Shown piece by piece: positions 49,658 to 58,529 of a stretch of DNA of 64,000 nt. Where the stretch lies: NCBI RefSeq assembly GCF_900148505.1, contig NZ_FRXO01000002.1, positions 620,001 through 684,000 on the forward strand. Reading direction: 5' to 3'. Source of the DNA: Pseudoxanthobacter soli DSM 19599 (lineage in GTDB: Bacteria > Pseudomonadota > Alphaproteobacteria > Rhizobiales > Segnochrobactraceae). Every line of letters starts with the position of its first letter. Position 1 is the stretch's first letter. The position numbers and the translations under genes are program-made. The notes beneath the pieces are model-generated. The model saw only the letters and a list, made by a program, of their open reading frames with translations, was not told where the DNA came from and made no database searches.

Positions 49658-50622
49658 GACGCCCTCGCGACGGTCACGGCGGCGGGACGGCGCGCCGGGG
49701 GCTGCGCGGCGGAAGAGGCATGCGGACCGACGAAGCCCGAGAGATGGCGGGCGAGTGCCCGGAACTCTTCGCTGCGGCTCGAGCGCCGGCGCCAGGCCAG
49801 CGCCAGCGTGCGCGCCGCGCGCGGATCGTCGTAAGGCACGATGGACAGATCCGTGCCGGCGGTGACGCCGCCTTCGATCGCGACCTTCGGCAGGAGGGTG
49901 ACGCCGAGGCCGTTGTCGACCATCTGGACCAGCGTCGTCAGGCTGGAGGCACGGATGTCCTGCTGTTCGCGAAGCACGCCGTCGCCGACCGCCGAGAGCA
50001 CGTGCTGGCGCAGGCAGTGGCCATCCTCCAGGAGGAGCAGCGGCTCGTCGCCGAGATCGGCGGGCCGGACGGCGCCGCGCCGCGCCAGCGGGTGCTCGCG
50101 CGCACTGACGAAGAAGAACCGATCCTCCCCGAGCGGCTCGATCTCCAGATTGTCGGCCGCATAGGGAAAGGCGATCAGGATGACGTCGAGCCGGCCCTCG
50201 CGCAGGTCCTCGATCAGCCCGCGCGTCAGATCCTCGCGCAGATGCAGCTTGAGCGCGGGATAGGCCTCCCGCAGCGACGGCAGGGCCCGGGGCAGCAGGA
50301 ACGGCGCGATGGACGGGATCACCCCGAGACGCATCTTGCCCGACAGCGGCGCCCCCGCCGGCCGGGCGAGGCCGACCAGCGCCTCCGTATCGGCCAGGAT
50401 GCCCCGCACCCGCTGCAGCACGGCCTCGCCCGCCGCGGTCAGCGCGACGACCCGGCTCGACCGGTCGACGAGGTCGGCCTCCATCACCTCCTCGAACGCG
50501 CGGATCGCCGCCGACAGGGTGGACTGGGTGACGTGGCAGATCTCGGCCGCACGGCTGAACGAGCGATGCTCAGCGAGCGCGACGAAATATTGCATCTGGC
50601 GGATGGTGGGCAGGGCGGACAT
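49654..50622 (-). CDS. oxyR: OxyR-like LysR-type regulator lacking the second redox Cys
   Basis: The protein has 322 residues from ATG at 50622 (MSALPTIRQMQYFVALAEHRSFSRAA), with a typical LysR helix-turn-helix. The substrate-binding part resembles OxyR, with LLLLEDGHCLRQH; Cys203 matches the peroxidatic Cys199 of E. coli OxyR. The partner Cys208 is replaced by Val212, and the only other Cys is Cys29 in the DNA-binding domain. So a standard intramolecular disulfide cannot form. It faces ahpC across a 350-bp region with inverted repeats, which supports a role in peroxide control. Confidence 0.9.
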   Translation of the reverse strand: MSALPTIRQMQYFVALAEHRSFSRAAEICHVTQSTLSAAIRAFEEVMEADLVDRSSRVVALTAAGEAVLQRVRGILADTEALVGLARPAGAPLSGKMRLGVIPSIAPFLLPRALPSLREAYPALKLHLREDLTRGLIEDLREGRLDVILIAFPYAADNLEIEPLGEDRFFFVSAREHPLARRGAVRPADLGDEPLLLLEDGHCLRQHVLSAVGDGVLREQQDIRASSLTTLVQMVDNGLGVTLLPKVAIEGGVTAGTDLSIVPYDDPRAARTLALAWRRRSSRSEEFRALARHLSGFVGPHASSAAQPPARRPAAVTVARAS

Positions 50623-50972
50623 GGGCCTCGGACGCGCTCGCAGGTGCGGATTGTCGCACCCCGGTGACGGACGGCATGCGGAAAATTGATCGATATCAAA
50701 AGCATGGAACCCCGCACGGCGTTCCATGCCCCAGAGGCCGCCGGAATGGCGGGGTCGCTGGTCTGCCCCACTATCGCATCGCTTTTATCGATCACACAAT
50801 TCGGAATTATGACTTTGACCGATGAAGCCGCGTGTGCTTGAAACGGTTCCAGACGGCGCGCAGGCCCCTCCCGGCCCGCCGCCGCCGTGCATTCCGAATT
50901 CCCAATCGCGGATGCGCGCCCCTCATCGAGCGGCGGTAGGCCCGCCGTGCATTTACTCGCAGGAGAACACCG
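50623..50972. promoter_or_regulatory. Divergent oxyR-ahpC control region
   Basis: ATTGATCGATATCAAAAGC (50685-50703) and its near mirror GCTTTTATCGATCACACAAT (50781-50800) flank a perfect nine-base inverted repeat, GCATGGAAC/GTTCCATGC (50702-50710 and 50721-50729). The right half-site abuts a possible ahpC promoter (TTATCG, 17 bases, TATGAC near 50806-50811). These are candidate OxyR sites; LysR-type regulators bind such divergent regions. Confidence 0.5.
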
Positions 50973-51527
50973 ATGCTCGGAATCGGCGAAAAGCTTCCGT
51001 CGTTCAGCGTTGCCGGCGTGAAGCCGGGCTTCAACCACCACGAGGAAAACGGCGAGTCCGCCTTCGAGACGATCACCGAGGCGAGCTTCCCGGGCAAGTG
51101 GAAGGTCATCTTCTTCTACCCGAAGGACTTCACCTTCGTGTGCCCGACCGAGATCGCGGAGTTCGCGGCGCTCGCCAAGGAGTTCGAGGATCGTGACGCG
51201 GTGGTGCTCGGCGGCTCGACCGACAACGAGTTCGTGAAGCTCGCCTGGCGTCGCGACCACAAGGACCTCGACAAGCTGCCGATCTGGCAGTTCGGCGACA
51301 CCAACGGCTCGCTGGTCGACGGCCTCGGCGTGCGCTCGCCCGATGGCGTCGCCTACCGCGCCACCTTCGTGGTCGATCCGTTCGGCGAGATCCAGCACGT
51401 CTACGTGAACAACCTCAATGTCGGCCGCAACCCGAAGGACACGCTGCGCGTGCTCGACGCTCTGCAGACCGACGAGCTCTGCGCCTGCAACCGCCCGGTC
51501 GGCGGCGAGGTGCTGAAGGTCGCCTGA
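50973..51527 (+). CDS. ahpC: Peroxiredoxin AhpC
   Basis: A 184-residue peroxiredoxin with ATG at 50973 behind GGAGAACACCG. The peroxidatic Cys lies in DFTFVCPTEIAEF and the resolving Cys in DELCACNRPVGG at the C-terminus. It resembles the AhpC/AhpD-dependent type, reduced by AhpD rather than AhpF. It detoxifies H2O2 and organic peroxides. Confidence 0.96.
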   Translation: MLGIGEKLPSFSVAGVKPGFNHHEENGESAFETITEASFPGKWKVIFFYPKDFTFVCPTEIAEFAALAKEFEDRDAVVLGGSTDNEFVKLAWRRDHKDLDKLPIWQFGDTNGSLVDGLGVRSPDGVAYRATFVVDPFGEIQHVYVNNLNVGRNPKDTLRVLDALQTDELCACNRPVGGEVLKVA

Positions 51528-51534
51528 GGCCTTC

Positions 51535-51580
51535 GGACCGCAGGCCGCGGCCGGTTTCCCGGCCGCGCTGCCGGCGGTCC
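51535..51580. other. Two-tier hairpin after ahpC
   Basis: An inner nine-base stem (51546-51554 with 51559-51567, loop TTTC) is enclosed by an outer seven-base stem (GGACCGC at 51535-51541 with 51574-51580). It begins eight bases after the ahpC stop and has no T tract. It may stabilise the ahpC message. Confidence 0.55.
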
Positions 51581-51607
51581 GGCCACGCTATCGGACGAAC
51601 GACGACG

Positions 51608-51638
51608 AGCCGCGACGGATCCGCCGCGGCTTTTCCTT
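51608..51638 (+). terminator. Terminator between ahpC and ahpD
   Basis: AGCCGCG (51608-51614) pairs with CGCGGCT (51625-51631), with an inner CGG/CCG stem, followed by TTTTCCTT. It would partly or fully separate ahpC from ahpD, which starts at 51798. Confidence 0.55.
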
Positions 51639-51797
51639 GGCGGCGCGGGGCTTTTGAGGCCCGCCGCCGTTTCATGAGCCGGCCGGCCTTCCGCCACCGG
51701 GCGAACCCGTCGCCCGCCGGTCCGGACGAGCCGACGCACCGGCGTGCGTCATCGCGGCCGCCCGCGCATCGCCGCCGGCCCGTGCAGGAGAGCTTCC

Positions 51798-52331
51798 ATG
51801 TCGATCGATGCCCTGAAGGACAAGATTCCCGATTTCGCCAAGGACGTGCGGCTGAACCTGTCGACGATGTCCGGCGACGAGACGCTGACGCCCCAGCAGA
51901 AATACGGCCTGTTCGTCGCCTGCGGCATCGCGTCCCGCAATCCGGTCGTGCGCGACGCCCTGATCGGCGAGGCCGCGGCGCACCTCAGCCCGGCTGCGCT
52001 CAATGCGGCGAAGGCGGCGGCGACGATCATGGGCATGAACAACGTCTATTACCGCTTCGTGCACCTCGCCTCGAACAAGCAGTACGGCACCCTGCCCGCC
52101 AAGCTGCGCATGAACATCATCGCCAATCCGGGCGTCGAGAAGATCGACTTCGAACTGTGGTCGCTCGCCGTCTCCGCCATCAACGGCTGCGGCATGTGCA
52201 TCGACGCCCATGAGGCGGTGCTCGCCAAGCACGGCATGTCGACCGACCACATCCAGACGGCGGTGCGCTACGCCTCGATCATCGAATCGGCCGCGATCGC
52301 CGTCGAGGCCGCCGAGGCGCTGGCTGCCTGA
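51798..52331 (+). CDS. ahpD: Alkylhydroperoxidase AhpD
   Basis: The protein has 177 residues from ATG at 51798 behind AGGAGAG. The active site is [15 protein letters not shown], the C-x2-C pair with the following His. AhpD is the reductant of AhpC, itself reduced by a lipoamide-type system. It follows ahpC and a terminator-like hairpin, so its level may be set lower than that of ahpC. Confidence 0.96.
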   Translation: MSIDALKDKIPDFAKDVRLNLSTMSGDETLTPQQKYGLFVACGIASRNPVVRDALIGEAAAHLSPAALNAAKAAATIMGMNNVYYRFVHLASNKQYGTLPAKLRMNIIANPGVEKIDFELWSLAVSAINGCGMCIDAHEAVLAKHGMSTDHIQTAVRYASIIESAAIAVEAAEALAA

Positions 52332-52455
52332 GCCGGCTGCGGTCTCCGCCGCACGGCGGGAACTTCGCTGCCCGATCCGGTCCGGGGCTTGACCCCGGGC
52401 CGAAGAGACGCCATCCGATCACACGCAGCGTGGCGTGAGCGAGGATGACCGGACC

Positions 52456-53400
52456 ATGGCGCAGAACGGCAAGACGGCGCAGCCCGGCCCCTCTCCCACC
52501 GCTGACCGCGCGGCGCTGCTCGACCGGCTTGCCGAGATCGCCGACACCGTGGAGCGCCGCCTGGCGGAACGACTCTCGGCGGCCGACATCCCCGACCGGC
52601 TCGCCGCTGCGATGCGCCACGGCACGCTCGGCGGCGGCAAGCGCTTCCGGCCGTTCCTCGTGATCGAATGCGCGCGCCTGTCCGGCGGCGGCGCGGTGCC
52701 GCCCGACGGCGCGGTCGAGGCCGCCGCGGCCATCGAGGCGCTGCACTGCTACAGCCTGATCCACGACGACCTGCCGGCGATGGACGACGACGACCTGCGT
52801 CGCGGGCAGCCGACGGTCCATCGCGCCTTCGACGACGCCACGGCGATCCTTGCCGGCGACGCGCTTCTCACCCTCGCCTTCGAGATCCTGTCCGATCCCG
52901 CGACCCACCCGGACCCGGCTGCCCGCATCTGCCTCGTCGGCATCCTGGCGCGCGCGGGCGGCCCCGCCGGCATGGTGGGCGGACAGATGCTCGATCTCGC
53001 GGCCGAGCACGCCGCCCCCAACGAGGAAACGGTGCGCCGCATCCAGTCGATGAAAACCGGGGCCCTGATCACCGCCGCCTGTGCGATGGGCGCAGTGCTC
53101 GGCGGCGCGGCCGACGCAGACCGGGCGCGGCTGTCGCGCTTCGGCGACGTCATCGGCCTTGCCTTCCAGCTCGCGGACGACCTGCTCGATGTCGACGCCG
53201 CGGCCGAGGACGTCGGCAAGCGCACCGGCAAGGATGCCGACCGGGGCAAGGCCACGCTGGTCGCGCTCCACGGCGCCGCGTGGGCACGCAGCTGCCTCGC
53301 CGACCTCGTCGCGGAAGCGGAGGGCCTGCTCGCGCCGTTCGGCCCGGCCGCGGAGATGCTCCGCGAAGCGGCCCGCTTCGTCGCTGATCGGCGCTCCTGA
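52456..53400 (+). CDS. ispA: Farnesyl/geranyl diphosphate synthase
   Basis: The protein has 314 residues from ATG at 52456 with GAGGATGACC upstream; GTG at 52435 is an alternative start. The first aspartate-rich motif is HDDLPAMDDDDLRRG, the second FQLADDLLDVD. GGGKRFRPFL is also present. The short-chain type sequence before the first motif (ALHCYSLIHDD) fits farnesyl diphosphate synthase. It feeds ubiquinone, hopanoid and undecaprenyl synthesis. It converges on the glycosyltransferase gene. Confidence 0.94.
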   Translation: MAQNGKTAQPGPSPTADRAALLDRLAEIADTVERRLAERLSAADIPDRLAAAMRHGTLGGGKRFRPFLVIECARLSGGGAVPPDGAVEAAAAIEALHCYSLIHDDLPAMDDDDLRRGQPTVHRAFDDATAILAGDALLTLAFEILSDPATHPDPAARICLVGILARAGGPAGMVGGQMLDLAAEHAAPNEETVRRIQSMKTGALITAACAMGAVLGGAADADRARLSRFGDVIGLAFQLADDLLDVDAAAEDVGKRTGKDADRGKATLVALHGAAWARSCLADLVAEAEGLLAPFGPAAEMLREAARFVADRRS

Positions 53401-53406
53401 AGGCGT

Positions 53407-53445
53407 CCTGTCCGGATCGTCAGATCGGTCGATCCGAACGACAGG
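53407..53445. other. Hairpin between convergent ispA and glycosyltransferase genes
   Basis: CCTGTC (53407-53412) pairs with GACAGG (53440-53445), and CGGATCG with CGATCCG inside it. There is no T tract on either side. It fills the 53-bp gap between the two stop codons and may block read-through. Confidence 0.4.
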
Positions 53446-53453
53446 GATAGGCG

Positions 53454-55361
53454 CTAAAGCCGGGGCGGGCGCACCGGGCGCCGCGCGAGTCCGTGCGCGG
53501 TTTTCGCCCAGTGATGGGGCCTGCGAAGCCATTCCCACGTCGCGCGCAGCATCGAGAGCGACAGCAGCAGCGTGTAGATCGGCCAGCTGAACAGCAGCCG
53601 TGGCGAGACGCCGATCGGGCGGGCCTTCAGCACGGCGACGGCAAGCGAAACCGCGGTGGCATAGCCGAGCAGCAGCGCCGCGATCGCCAGAGTGAAGCCG
53701 ATATCGCCGCGGAACGAGCCGTCCGGCCCGGCGACGGGCCTGCCCATGAGTGTGAGCCCTGCGAGAACCAGCCAGAGCGGCAGCACCGCGTTGGCGAAGA
53801 GGCCGCCGAAGAACTGGATCTGCAGCGCGAGGAACCCCCGCGCGCCGAGCGCCCGCCACAGCCCGACCGGCGTGCGCATGTGCACCATCCAGGTCTGCAG
53901 CCAGCCCTTCTGCCAGCGGCCGCGCTGCCGCAGCCACGCCCGCAGGGTCAATGGCGCCTCTTCGTAGGTGGTGGAGGCGATCACCGTCGAGCGATAGCCC
54001 GCATGGGCGATGCGCACCGCCAGGTCTGCATCCTCCGTCACGTTCCACGCATCCCAGCCGCCGAGCCGGCGCAGCACCGACAGCCGGAAGTGGTTCGATG
54101 TGCCGCCGAGCAGGAACGGCAGATCGGCGTGGGCAAGCAGCGGCAAAACGCCATCGAACAGCATGGCATATTCGATGGCGAACAGGCCGGTGATCCAGGC
54201 ATCGCCGCCATGGTCGATGGAGAGCCGGGCCTGCACGCAACCGAGGCGAGGCCCGCCTGCGGCGAACGCCGCCGCCGCATCGAGCAGTTGGTTGCGGTCC
54301 GGCCGGTCTTCGGCATCGAACACCGTCACCAGTTCCCCGCGGGCGTGGACGAGGCCGACACCGAGCGCCTTCGGCTTGGTGAGCGGGCCGCAGCGCGGGA
54401 CCATCACGATCTCGAACGGCGGCCCGAGCTTGCGGCGGGCGAGTGCATGGAGCGTGGCGATGTCGTCGTCCTCGACCAGGAGCTTGATATCGAGCCGGTC
54501 GCGCGGATAACGCAGCGCCGAGATGTGCAGGAGCAGACGAGAGACGACGGCCGCCTCGTCGCGCAGCGGCACGAGCACGGTGTAGACCGGCAGCTTTTCC
54601 GGCGGAAGGGCACCGGGTGCGCACTCATCGCGCGGCCGCATTGGCGGCTGGAACCCGCCCTTCGCGAGAAGGCGCCGCGCCGTCTCGCGCAGCGCGGCCT
54701 GGGCGAGAAAGCCGATGCACATCGCGATGTTGGCGAGGTCGAACACCACGCGGGGCGCCAGGGCGACACCGGCGAGGACGGCGGCCGATAACAGCGCGAG
54801 GAGCATGACCTGCCCCCTCGTCGCCGCCCGACGGGCCAGCCGGTCGCCCGACGCCGCGACAAGGCCGGCCAGCATGTCGTCGACATCGCGAATCGCGACA
54901 CGGCGCAGGTTGGCTCGCGCCGGACATCGTCCCTTCTGCGAGCGGATGCGGGCGAAAGCCGCCGCAAGTGCCTCCGGATCGACCAGCCGGATGCGACGGC
55001 GCAGGCTGGGGTTGCGGCCGAGCAGCACGGCGAGCCGGCCGGCGGTCTTCGCCGTGACCGCGACCGCGACCATGGGACCCTCCGGCCCGTGGCCGATCTC
55101 GATCAGCGGGATCTCGCCGGTCGCCGGCATTCCGCGGCCGTCGAGGGTGCGCAGCGCCTCATCGAGCGCCGCTTCGGCGATCATGGGCAGGCCGAGAACC
55201 GCCGCCATCAACTCGGCCGTCGATATCCGACCGTCCCGCCCCAAGACGAACGCCCCACGCCCCCCGGGCGTGGCCACCGCCTTCAGGCGGCGGACCGCAT
55301 CATCCCGGCCGATTCCCCATCCCCGGTCGTCGCGGACCGACGGACGGGCTTCAGCCCGCAC
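53454..55361 (-). CDS. GT2 glycosyltransferase with N-terminal MshEN-like region
   Basis: The protein has 635 residues from GTG at 55361. Residues 20-150 resemble the MshEN/GspE N-terminal domain (GRISTAELMAAVLGLPM, then IRLVDPEALAAAFARI). Two membrane helices follow near 185-220. The GT-A catalytic domain shows VLVPLRDEAAVV, LLVEDDD, TVFDAEDRPD, VTEDADLAVR and QRGRWQKGW, the processive D, D-x-D, TED and QxxRW set. Three or four C-terminal helices complete it. It should make an exopolysaccharide or glucan; the sugar is unknown. Some MshEN domains bind c-di-GMP, so allosteric control is a hypothesis. Confidence 0.85.
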   Translation of the reverse strand: MRAEARPSVRDDRGWGIGRDDAVRRLKAVATPGGRGAFVLGRDGRISTAELMAAVLGLPMIAEAALDEALRTLDGRGMPATGEIPLIEIGHGPEGPMVAVAVTAKTAGRLAVLLGRNPSLRRRIRLVDPEALAAAFARIRSQKGRCPARANLRRVAIRDVDDMLAGLVAASGDRLARRAATRGQVMLLALLSAAVLAGVALAPRVVFDLANIAMCIGFLAQAALRETARRLLAKGGFQPPMRPRDECAPGALPPEKLPVYTVLVPLRDEAAVVSRLLLHISALRYPRDRLDIKLLVEDDDIATLHALARRKLGPPFEIVMVPRCGPLTKPKALGVGLVHARGELVTVFDAEDRPDRNQLLDAAAAFAAGGPRLGCVQARLSIDHGGDAWITGLFAIEYAMLFDGVLPLLAHADLPFLLGGTSNHFRLSVLRRLGGWDAWNVTEDADLAVRIAHAGYRSTVIASTTYEEAPLTLRAWLRQRGRWQKGWLQTWMVHMRTPVGLWRALGARGFLALQIQFFGGLFANAVLPLWLVLAGLTLMGRPVAGPDGSFRGDIGFTLAIAALLLGYATAVSLAVAVLKARPIGVSPRLLFSWPIYTLLLSLSMLRATWEWLRRPHHWAKTAHGLARRPVRPPRL

Positions 55362-55492
55362 AATCGCTCACGACCCGATACCACCTATCAGTGTGGATAT
55401 TTCAGGTTGCGTTGGCAATCGGCTTGCAGCGGAAACGGCAGAAAAGCGCAAACGTTGCCGGACGCCGCAGGCACGATCCTCGGACGTGCCCC

Positions 55493-55969
55493 TCAGGTGC
55501 CGAGATAATGCAGCGTGACGTCGCGGCGATGCCCTTCAAGGCGATGTTCGACAACGAAGATGCCCTGCCAGGTGCCGAGATCGGCGCGGCCATGCACCAC
55601 GGGAATCGCGAGGTTCACACCCGTCAGCGCCGACTTGACGTGGGCCGCCATGTCGGCGGGGCCATCCAGAGAGTGGCGCCAGTTCCAGTCCATCGGGACC
55701 AGGCGGTCATAGGCGTCCATCAGGTCGGCGCTCGCGCTCGGGTCTGCATTCTCCTGCACGGCGAGCGATGCGGAGGTGTGGCGCAGGAACACCGTCAGCA
55801 GGCCTTCGACGGCCTGGACGGAGGTCAGCCACCGATCGACGAGGCCGGAGATATCGACCATGCCGCGCCCGGTGGTCGGCACCTCCACGCGGGCAATGGC
55901 CTGCCGGCTCGCGAGCCCGGGACCGAAGACGGTCTTGATGCTTGGTTTGTCATCGACGGTCGAAGCCAT
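55493..55969 (-). CDS. YjbQ/UPF0047 family protein
   Basis: A 158-residue protein. Family marks are LLTVFLRHTSASLAVQENADP with the conserved His, and HVKSALTGVNLAIPVVHGRADLGTWQGIFVVEHR with further His residues. The family is annotated as secondary thiamine-phosphate synthase from E. coli complementation; the native role is not settled. No thiamine gene is nearby. Confidence 0.92.
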   Translation of the reverse strand: MASTVDDKPSIKTVFGPGLASRQAIARVEVPTTGRGMVDISGLVDRWLTSVQAVEGLLTVFLRHTSASLAVQENADPSASADLMDAYDRLVPMDWNWRHSLDGPADMAAHVKSALTGVNLAIPVVHGRADLGTWQGIFVVEHRLEGHRRDVTLHYLGT

Positions 55970-56059
55970 TGCGTTCCTCCATCAACCGATGCCGGGACGC
56001 AGCGTCTTGCCGCGCTGTCGTCCGGGGCATCGCCTTCGTCTTCAGGTTGGGCGAGGCTG

Positions 56060-56668
56060 TCAGCCTCCGCCCGGGGCCGGGGCCGTCGCGGCAGCCGGCG
56101 GAGGCGTCGCATCCGAAGGGCTCGCGCCCTGAAGCAGGATGTAGCCCTCGGGATTGTCGGGGCACAGGCCTCCGGCGCACTCCAGGACGGTCGACACGCC
56201 GTTGCCGAACGACATCGCGAACGCCAGCACCAGCGCCACGACACCGAGAAGGCCCATCTTCGCCCCCGCGGGAATCGGCGCGAACTGTCGATCGAACAGC
56301 AGCATAGCAGCGCTGCCAAGCACGATGGCCATAAAAAGCACCAGCGCCCACGTGTAGAAATGCAGCCCGAGGATCGCATCGCCGAACGTGCCGGTGCCGG
56401 GCACGATATGCAGCAGCGTCTGCCGCGTGGAGATGGCGGCGCCGACGAGCGCCGAGAGGATGACGATGCCATAGTGGCTGGGGCGCGGGCCGAACCGCAC
56501 GTTGAGCGCGAGCCCGACCATGACCGCCGCGAAGGCGCTGCGCTGCAGCAGGCAGAGCGGGCACGGCAGTTCGCCGTTGAGAAGCTGCGCGGCGAAGCCG
56601 ATCAGCAGGACGGCGCCGACGGCGAGAAGACCGAGGATGTTCAGGGTGCGAGACAGGGACGGCGACAT
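56060..56668 (-). CDS. dsbB: Disulfide bond formation protein B
   Basis: A 202-residue protein with four membrane helices. The first periplasmic Cys pair is NGELPCPLCLLQRSAF; the second is in STVLECAGGLCPDNPEG, with a wider spacing than in E. coli DsbB. It reoxidises DsbA and passes electrons to quinone. The C-terminal tail is Ala/Pro-rich. A DUF5993 gene lies 13 bp upstream. Confidence 0.9.
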   Translation of the reverse strand: MSPSLSRTLNILGLLAVGAVLLIGFAAQLLNGELPCPLCLLQRSAFAAVMVGLALNVRFGPRPSHYGIVILSALVGAAISTRQTLLHIVPGTGTFGDAILGLHFYTWALVLFMAIVLGSAAMLLFDRQFAPIPAGAKMGLLGVVALVLAFAMSFGNGVSTVLECAGGLCPDNPEGYILLQGASPSDATPPPAAATAPAPGGG

Positions 56669-56681
56669 CGTTCGGCGCTCC

Positions 56682-56837
56682 TCAAAGCACGATCGCGAGG
56701 GGATCGGTCGCGTGCAGGCGGAACAGCACGAGCGTCACGATCAGCGACAGCACCAGAAGCGCGAAGGCGGCGTTTCTTCGCCCCGCCCAGACGCAGAGCA
56801 GCGCCGCCGCCTGCGCGAAGAACGGCAGACTCATCAT
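56682..56837 (-). CDS. DUF5993-family small membrane protein
   Basis: A 51-residue protein, ATG at 56837, with GGGGAG upstream. It starts MMSLPFFAQAAALLCVWAGR and has a second hydrophobic segment FALLVLSLIVTLVLF, ending HATDPLAIVL. It fits the DUF5993 family, usually found directly upstream of dsbB as here. Its stop is 13 bp before the dsbB start and overlaps the dsbB ribosome binding site (TGAGGAGC). Function unknown; a partner role for DsbB is inferred. Confidence 0.8.
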   Translation of the reverse strand: MMSLPFFAQAAALLCVWAGRRNAAFALLVLSLIVTLVLFRLHATDPLAIVL

Positions 56838-57105
56838 GTCGAATTCTCCCCAGCCCGTCTCTTTAAATGATGCTTAAATGATGCTGCCCGCCCGGTGTGC
56901 CCTGGCGCCCCGGCTGCTCCGGGCGCCGTTCGACGCCCTTGCCGCCAGAGTGCGGAATCCTAAAGGATTCTCGCTCCGGCAGGCAGTCTGGCCAGACGGA
57001 AAAACATGCGGAGCGAAGGAACTGCGGCCGTCGGCGGCTGCGACAAAACCGCTTGCGGGGCGCTGGGGCAGGCCGGGATGGCAGGGCGGCCCGCCGGAAT
57101 GCGCG

Positions 57106-58203
57106 TCAGGCGCGGAAATGCTTGGAGAGTTTCAGGCCCTGCGCCTGATAGTTCGACCCGAGATCCTGGCCATAGAGCACGTCCGGGCGGGCCGACATGC
57201 GCTCGTAGACGAGGCGCCCGACGACCTGACCGTGATCGATGATGAACGGCACCTCGTGGCTGCGCACCTCGAGCACCGCGCGCGACCCCGAGCCGCCGGC
57301 GGCGGCATGGCCGAAGCCCGGATCGAAGAAGCCGGCATAGTGGACGCGGAATTCGCCGACCAGCGGATCGATCGGCACCATCTCGGCGGCAACCTCTGGC
57401 GGTACATGCACCGCCTCGCAGGAGGCGAGGATATAGAACTCGTCCGGATCGAGGATCAGGCTCGCCTCGCCGCGGGTGGTGACCGGCTCCCAGAAGTCGT
57501 AGAGGTCGCAGCCGCCCTTAAGGTCGATGTCGATCACGCCCGTATGGCGCTTGGCGCGGTAGCCGATCGGACCGCCGGGCTCGTGGCCGCCGAGAAGGTC
57601 GACGGTGAGATGCAGGCCGCCCGCCACCACAGGCCGGCCCGGAAAGACGATGCCTTCCCGGTCGTGAAGGGCGAGAAGTTCGCGGTCGTCGAGACCGGCC
57701 TCGCCGCGCCGGAAGCGGATCTGCGACAGCGTCGAACCGGCGCGCACCAGCACGGGAAAGGTGCGCGGGCTGATCTCGGCATAAAGCGGACCGTGGTAGC
57801 CGGCGGGCACCGTGTCGAACGCGCGGCCGGAATCGGTGATGACGCGGGTGAAGACGTCGAGCCGTCCGGTGGAGCTCTTCGGGTTGGCGGTCGCCGAGAT
57901 ACCGGCGGGAAGCGCCAGCCGCTCCTCGATCGGCACGAGATAGACACAGCCGGTTTCGAGCACGGCGCCGCGGCTGATGTCGATCGAATGCAGCGTGAGC
58001 TTGCCGAGCTTGTCCGCCACGGTGGCGTTCGGACCGGTGAGGAAGCTCGCCCGGATGCGGTGGGCGACGTTGCCGAGCCGCAGATCGAGGCTCGCGGGCT
58101 GCACCTGTCGCGCCGTCACCGGCACGTCGCTCGCAATGATGCCGGCCTCGATCAGGTGGCGGATCTCCTGCCGGGGCAGGATGCCGGCCGTCGCGTCGCT
58201 CAT
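57106..58203 (-). CDS. dcd: Long-form dCTP deaminase (2'-deoxycytidine 5'-triphosphate deaminase)
   Basis: The protein has 365 residues from ATG at 58203 behind GCGAGGATGG. It is about twice the length of E. coli Dcd and appears to hold two dUTPase/Dcd-type halves. Residues 40-60 have QPASLDLRLGNVAHRIRASF, and near 150 comes RVITDSGRAFDTVPAGYHGPLYAEISP; the second half has GFFDPGFGHAAAGG and VRSHEVPFIIDHGQVVGRL. It supplies dUTP for dTMP synthesis. The long type is common in alphaproteobacteria. Confidence 0.9.
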   Translation of the reverse strand: MSDATAGILPRQEIRHLIEAGIIASDVPVTARQVQPASLDLRLGNVAHRIRASFLTGPNATVADKLGKLTLHSIDISRGAVLETGCVYLVPIEERLALPAGISATANPKSSTGRLDVFTRVITDSGRAFDTVPAGYHGPLYAEISPRTFPVLVRAGSTLSQIRFRRGEAGLDDRELLALHDREGIVFPGRPVVAGGLHLTVDLLGGHEPGGPIGYRAKRHTGVIDIDLKGGCDLYDFWEPVTTRGEASLILDPDEFYILASCEAVHVPPEVAAEMVPIDPLVGEFRVHYAGFFDPGFGHAAAGGSGSRAVLEVRSHEVPFIIDHGQVVGRLVYERMSARPDVLYGQDLGSNYQAQGLKLSKHFRA

Positions 58204-58376
58204 CGTCCATCCTCGCTGAAGCGGCGCCGGCCGATGTGCCCCCGCCCCCCGGGGAAAATCGCGCACGAACGGTGCCGCCGCCGTTTCCTTCTGCTAGCCG
58301 ATCATGAGCCGCCTGTACAGGAAGCCGCGTTCGGCGTTGACGCGCCCGGCCGGGGGGAATAAGTACGAAGACGTTC

Positions 58377-58427
58377 CGTGGTGATTTGGCCGGCCGGCTT
58401 GCAGCCACGTTAAACAACTCGCTAAAA
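58377..58427 (+). ncRNA. SAM-II riboswitch (metA element) upstream of metZ
   Basis: The aptamer starts with a P1 stem, CGTGG (58377-58381) with CCACG (58405-58409). The loop contains TGATTTGG, and the 3' side has TTAAACAACTCGCTAAA, matching the SAM-II consensus with the GCTAAA pseudoknot strand. SAM-II binds S-adenosylmethionine and turns off methionine genes in alphaproteobacteria. The metZ start is about 170 bases downstream, past a terminator. Confidence 0.88.
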
Positions 58428-58529
58428 GGCCGAGTGGGCATCCGTCCCGGACGGCGGGGCCCGTGCTGGATGGCGGATCGGGCGAAGCCCGCCGTGTCCT
58501 GTCATGGGGTTCCGCCGCGGCGTTCGTTG

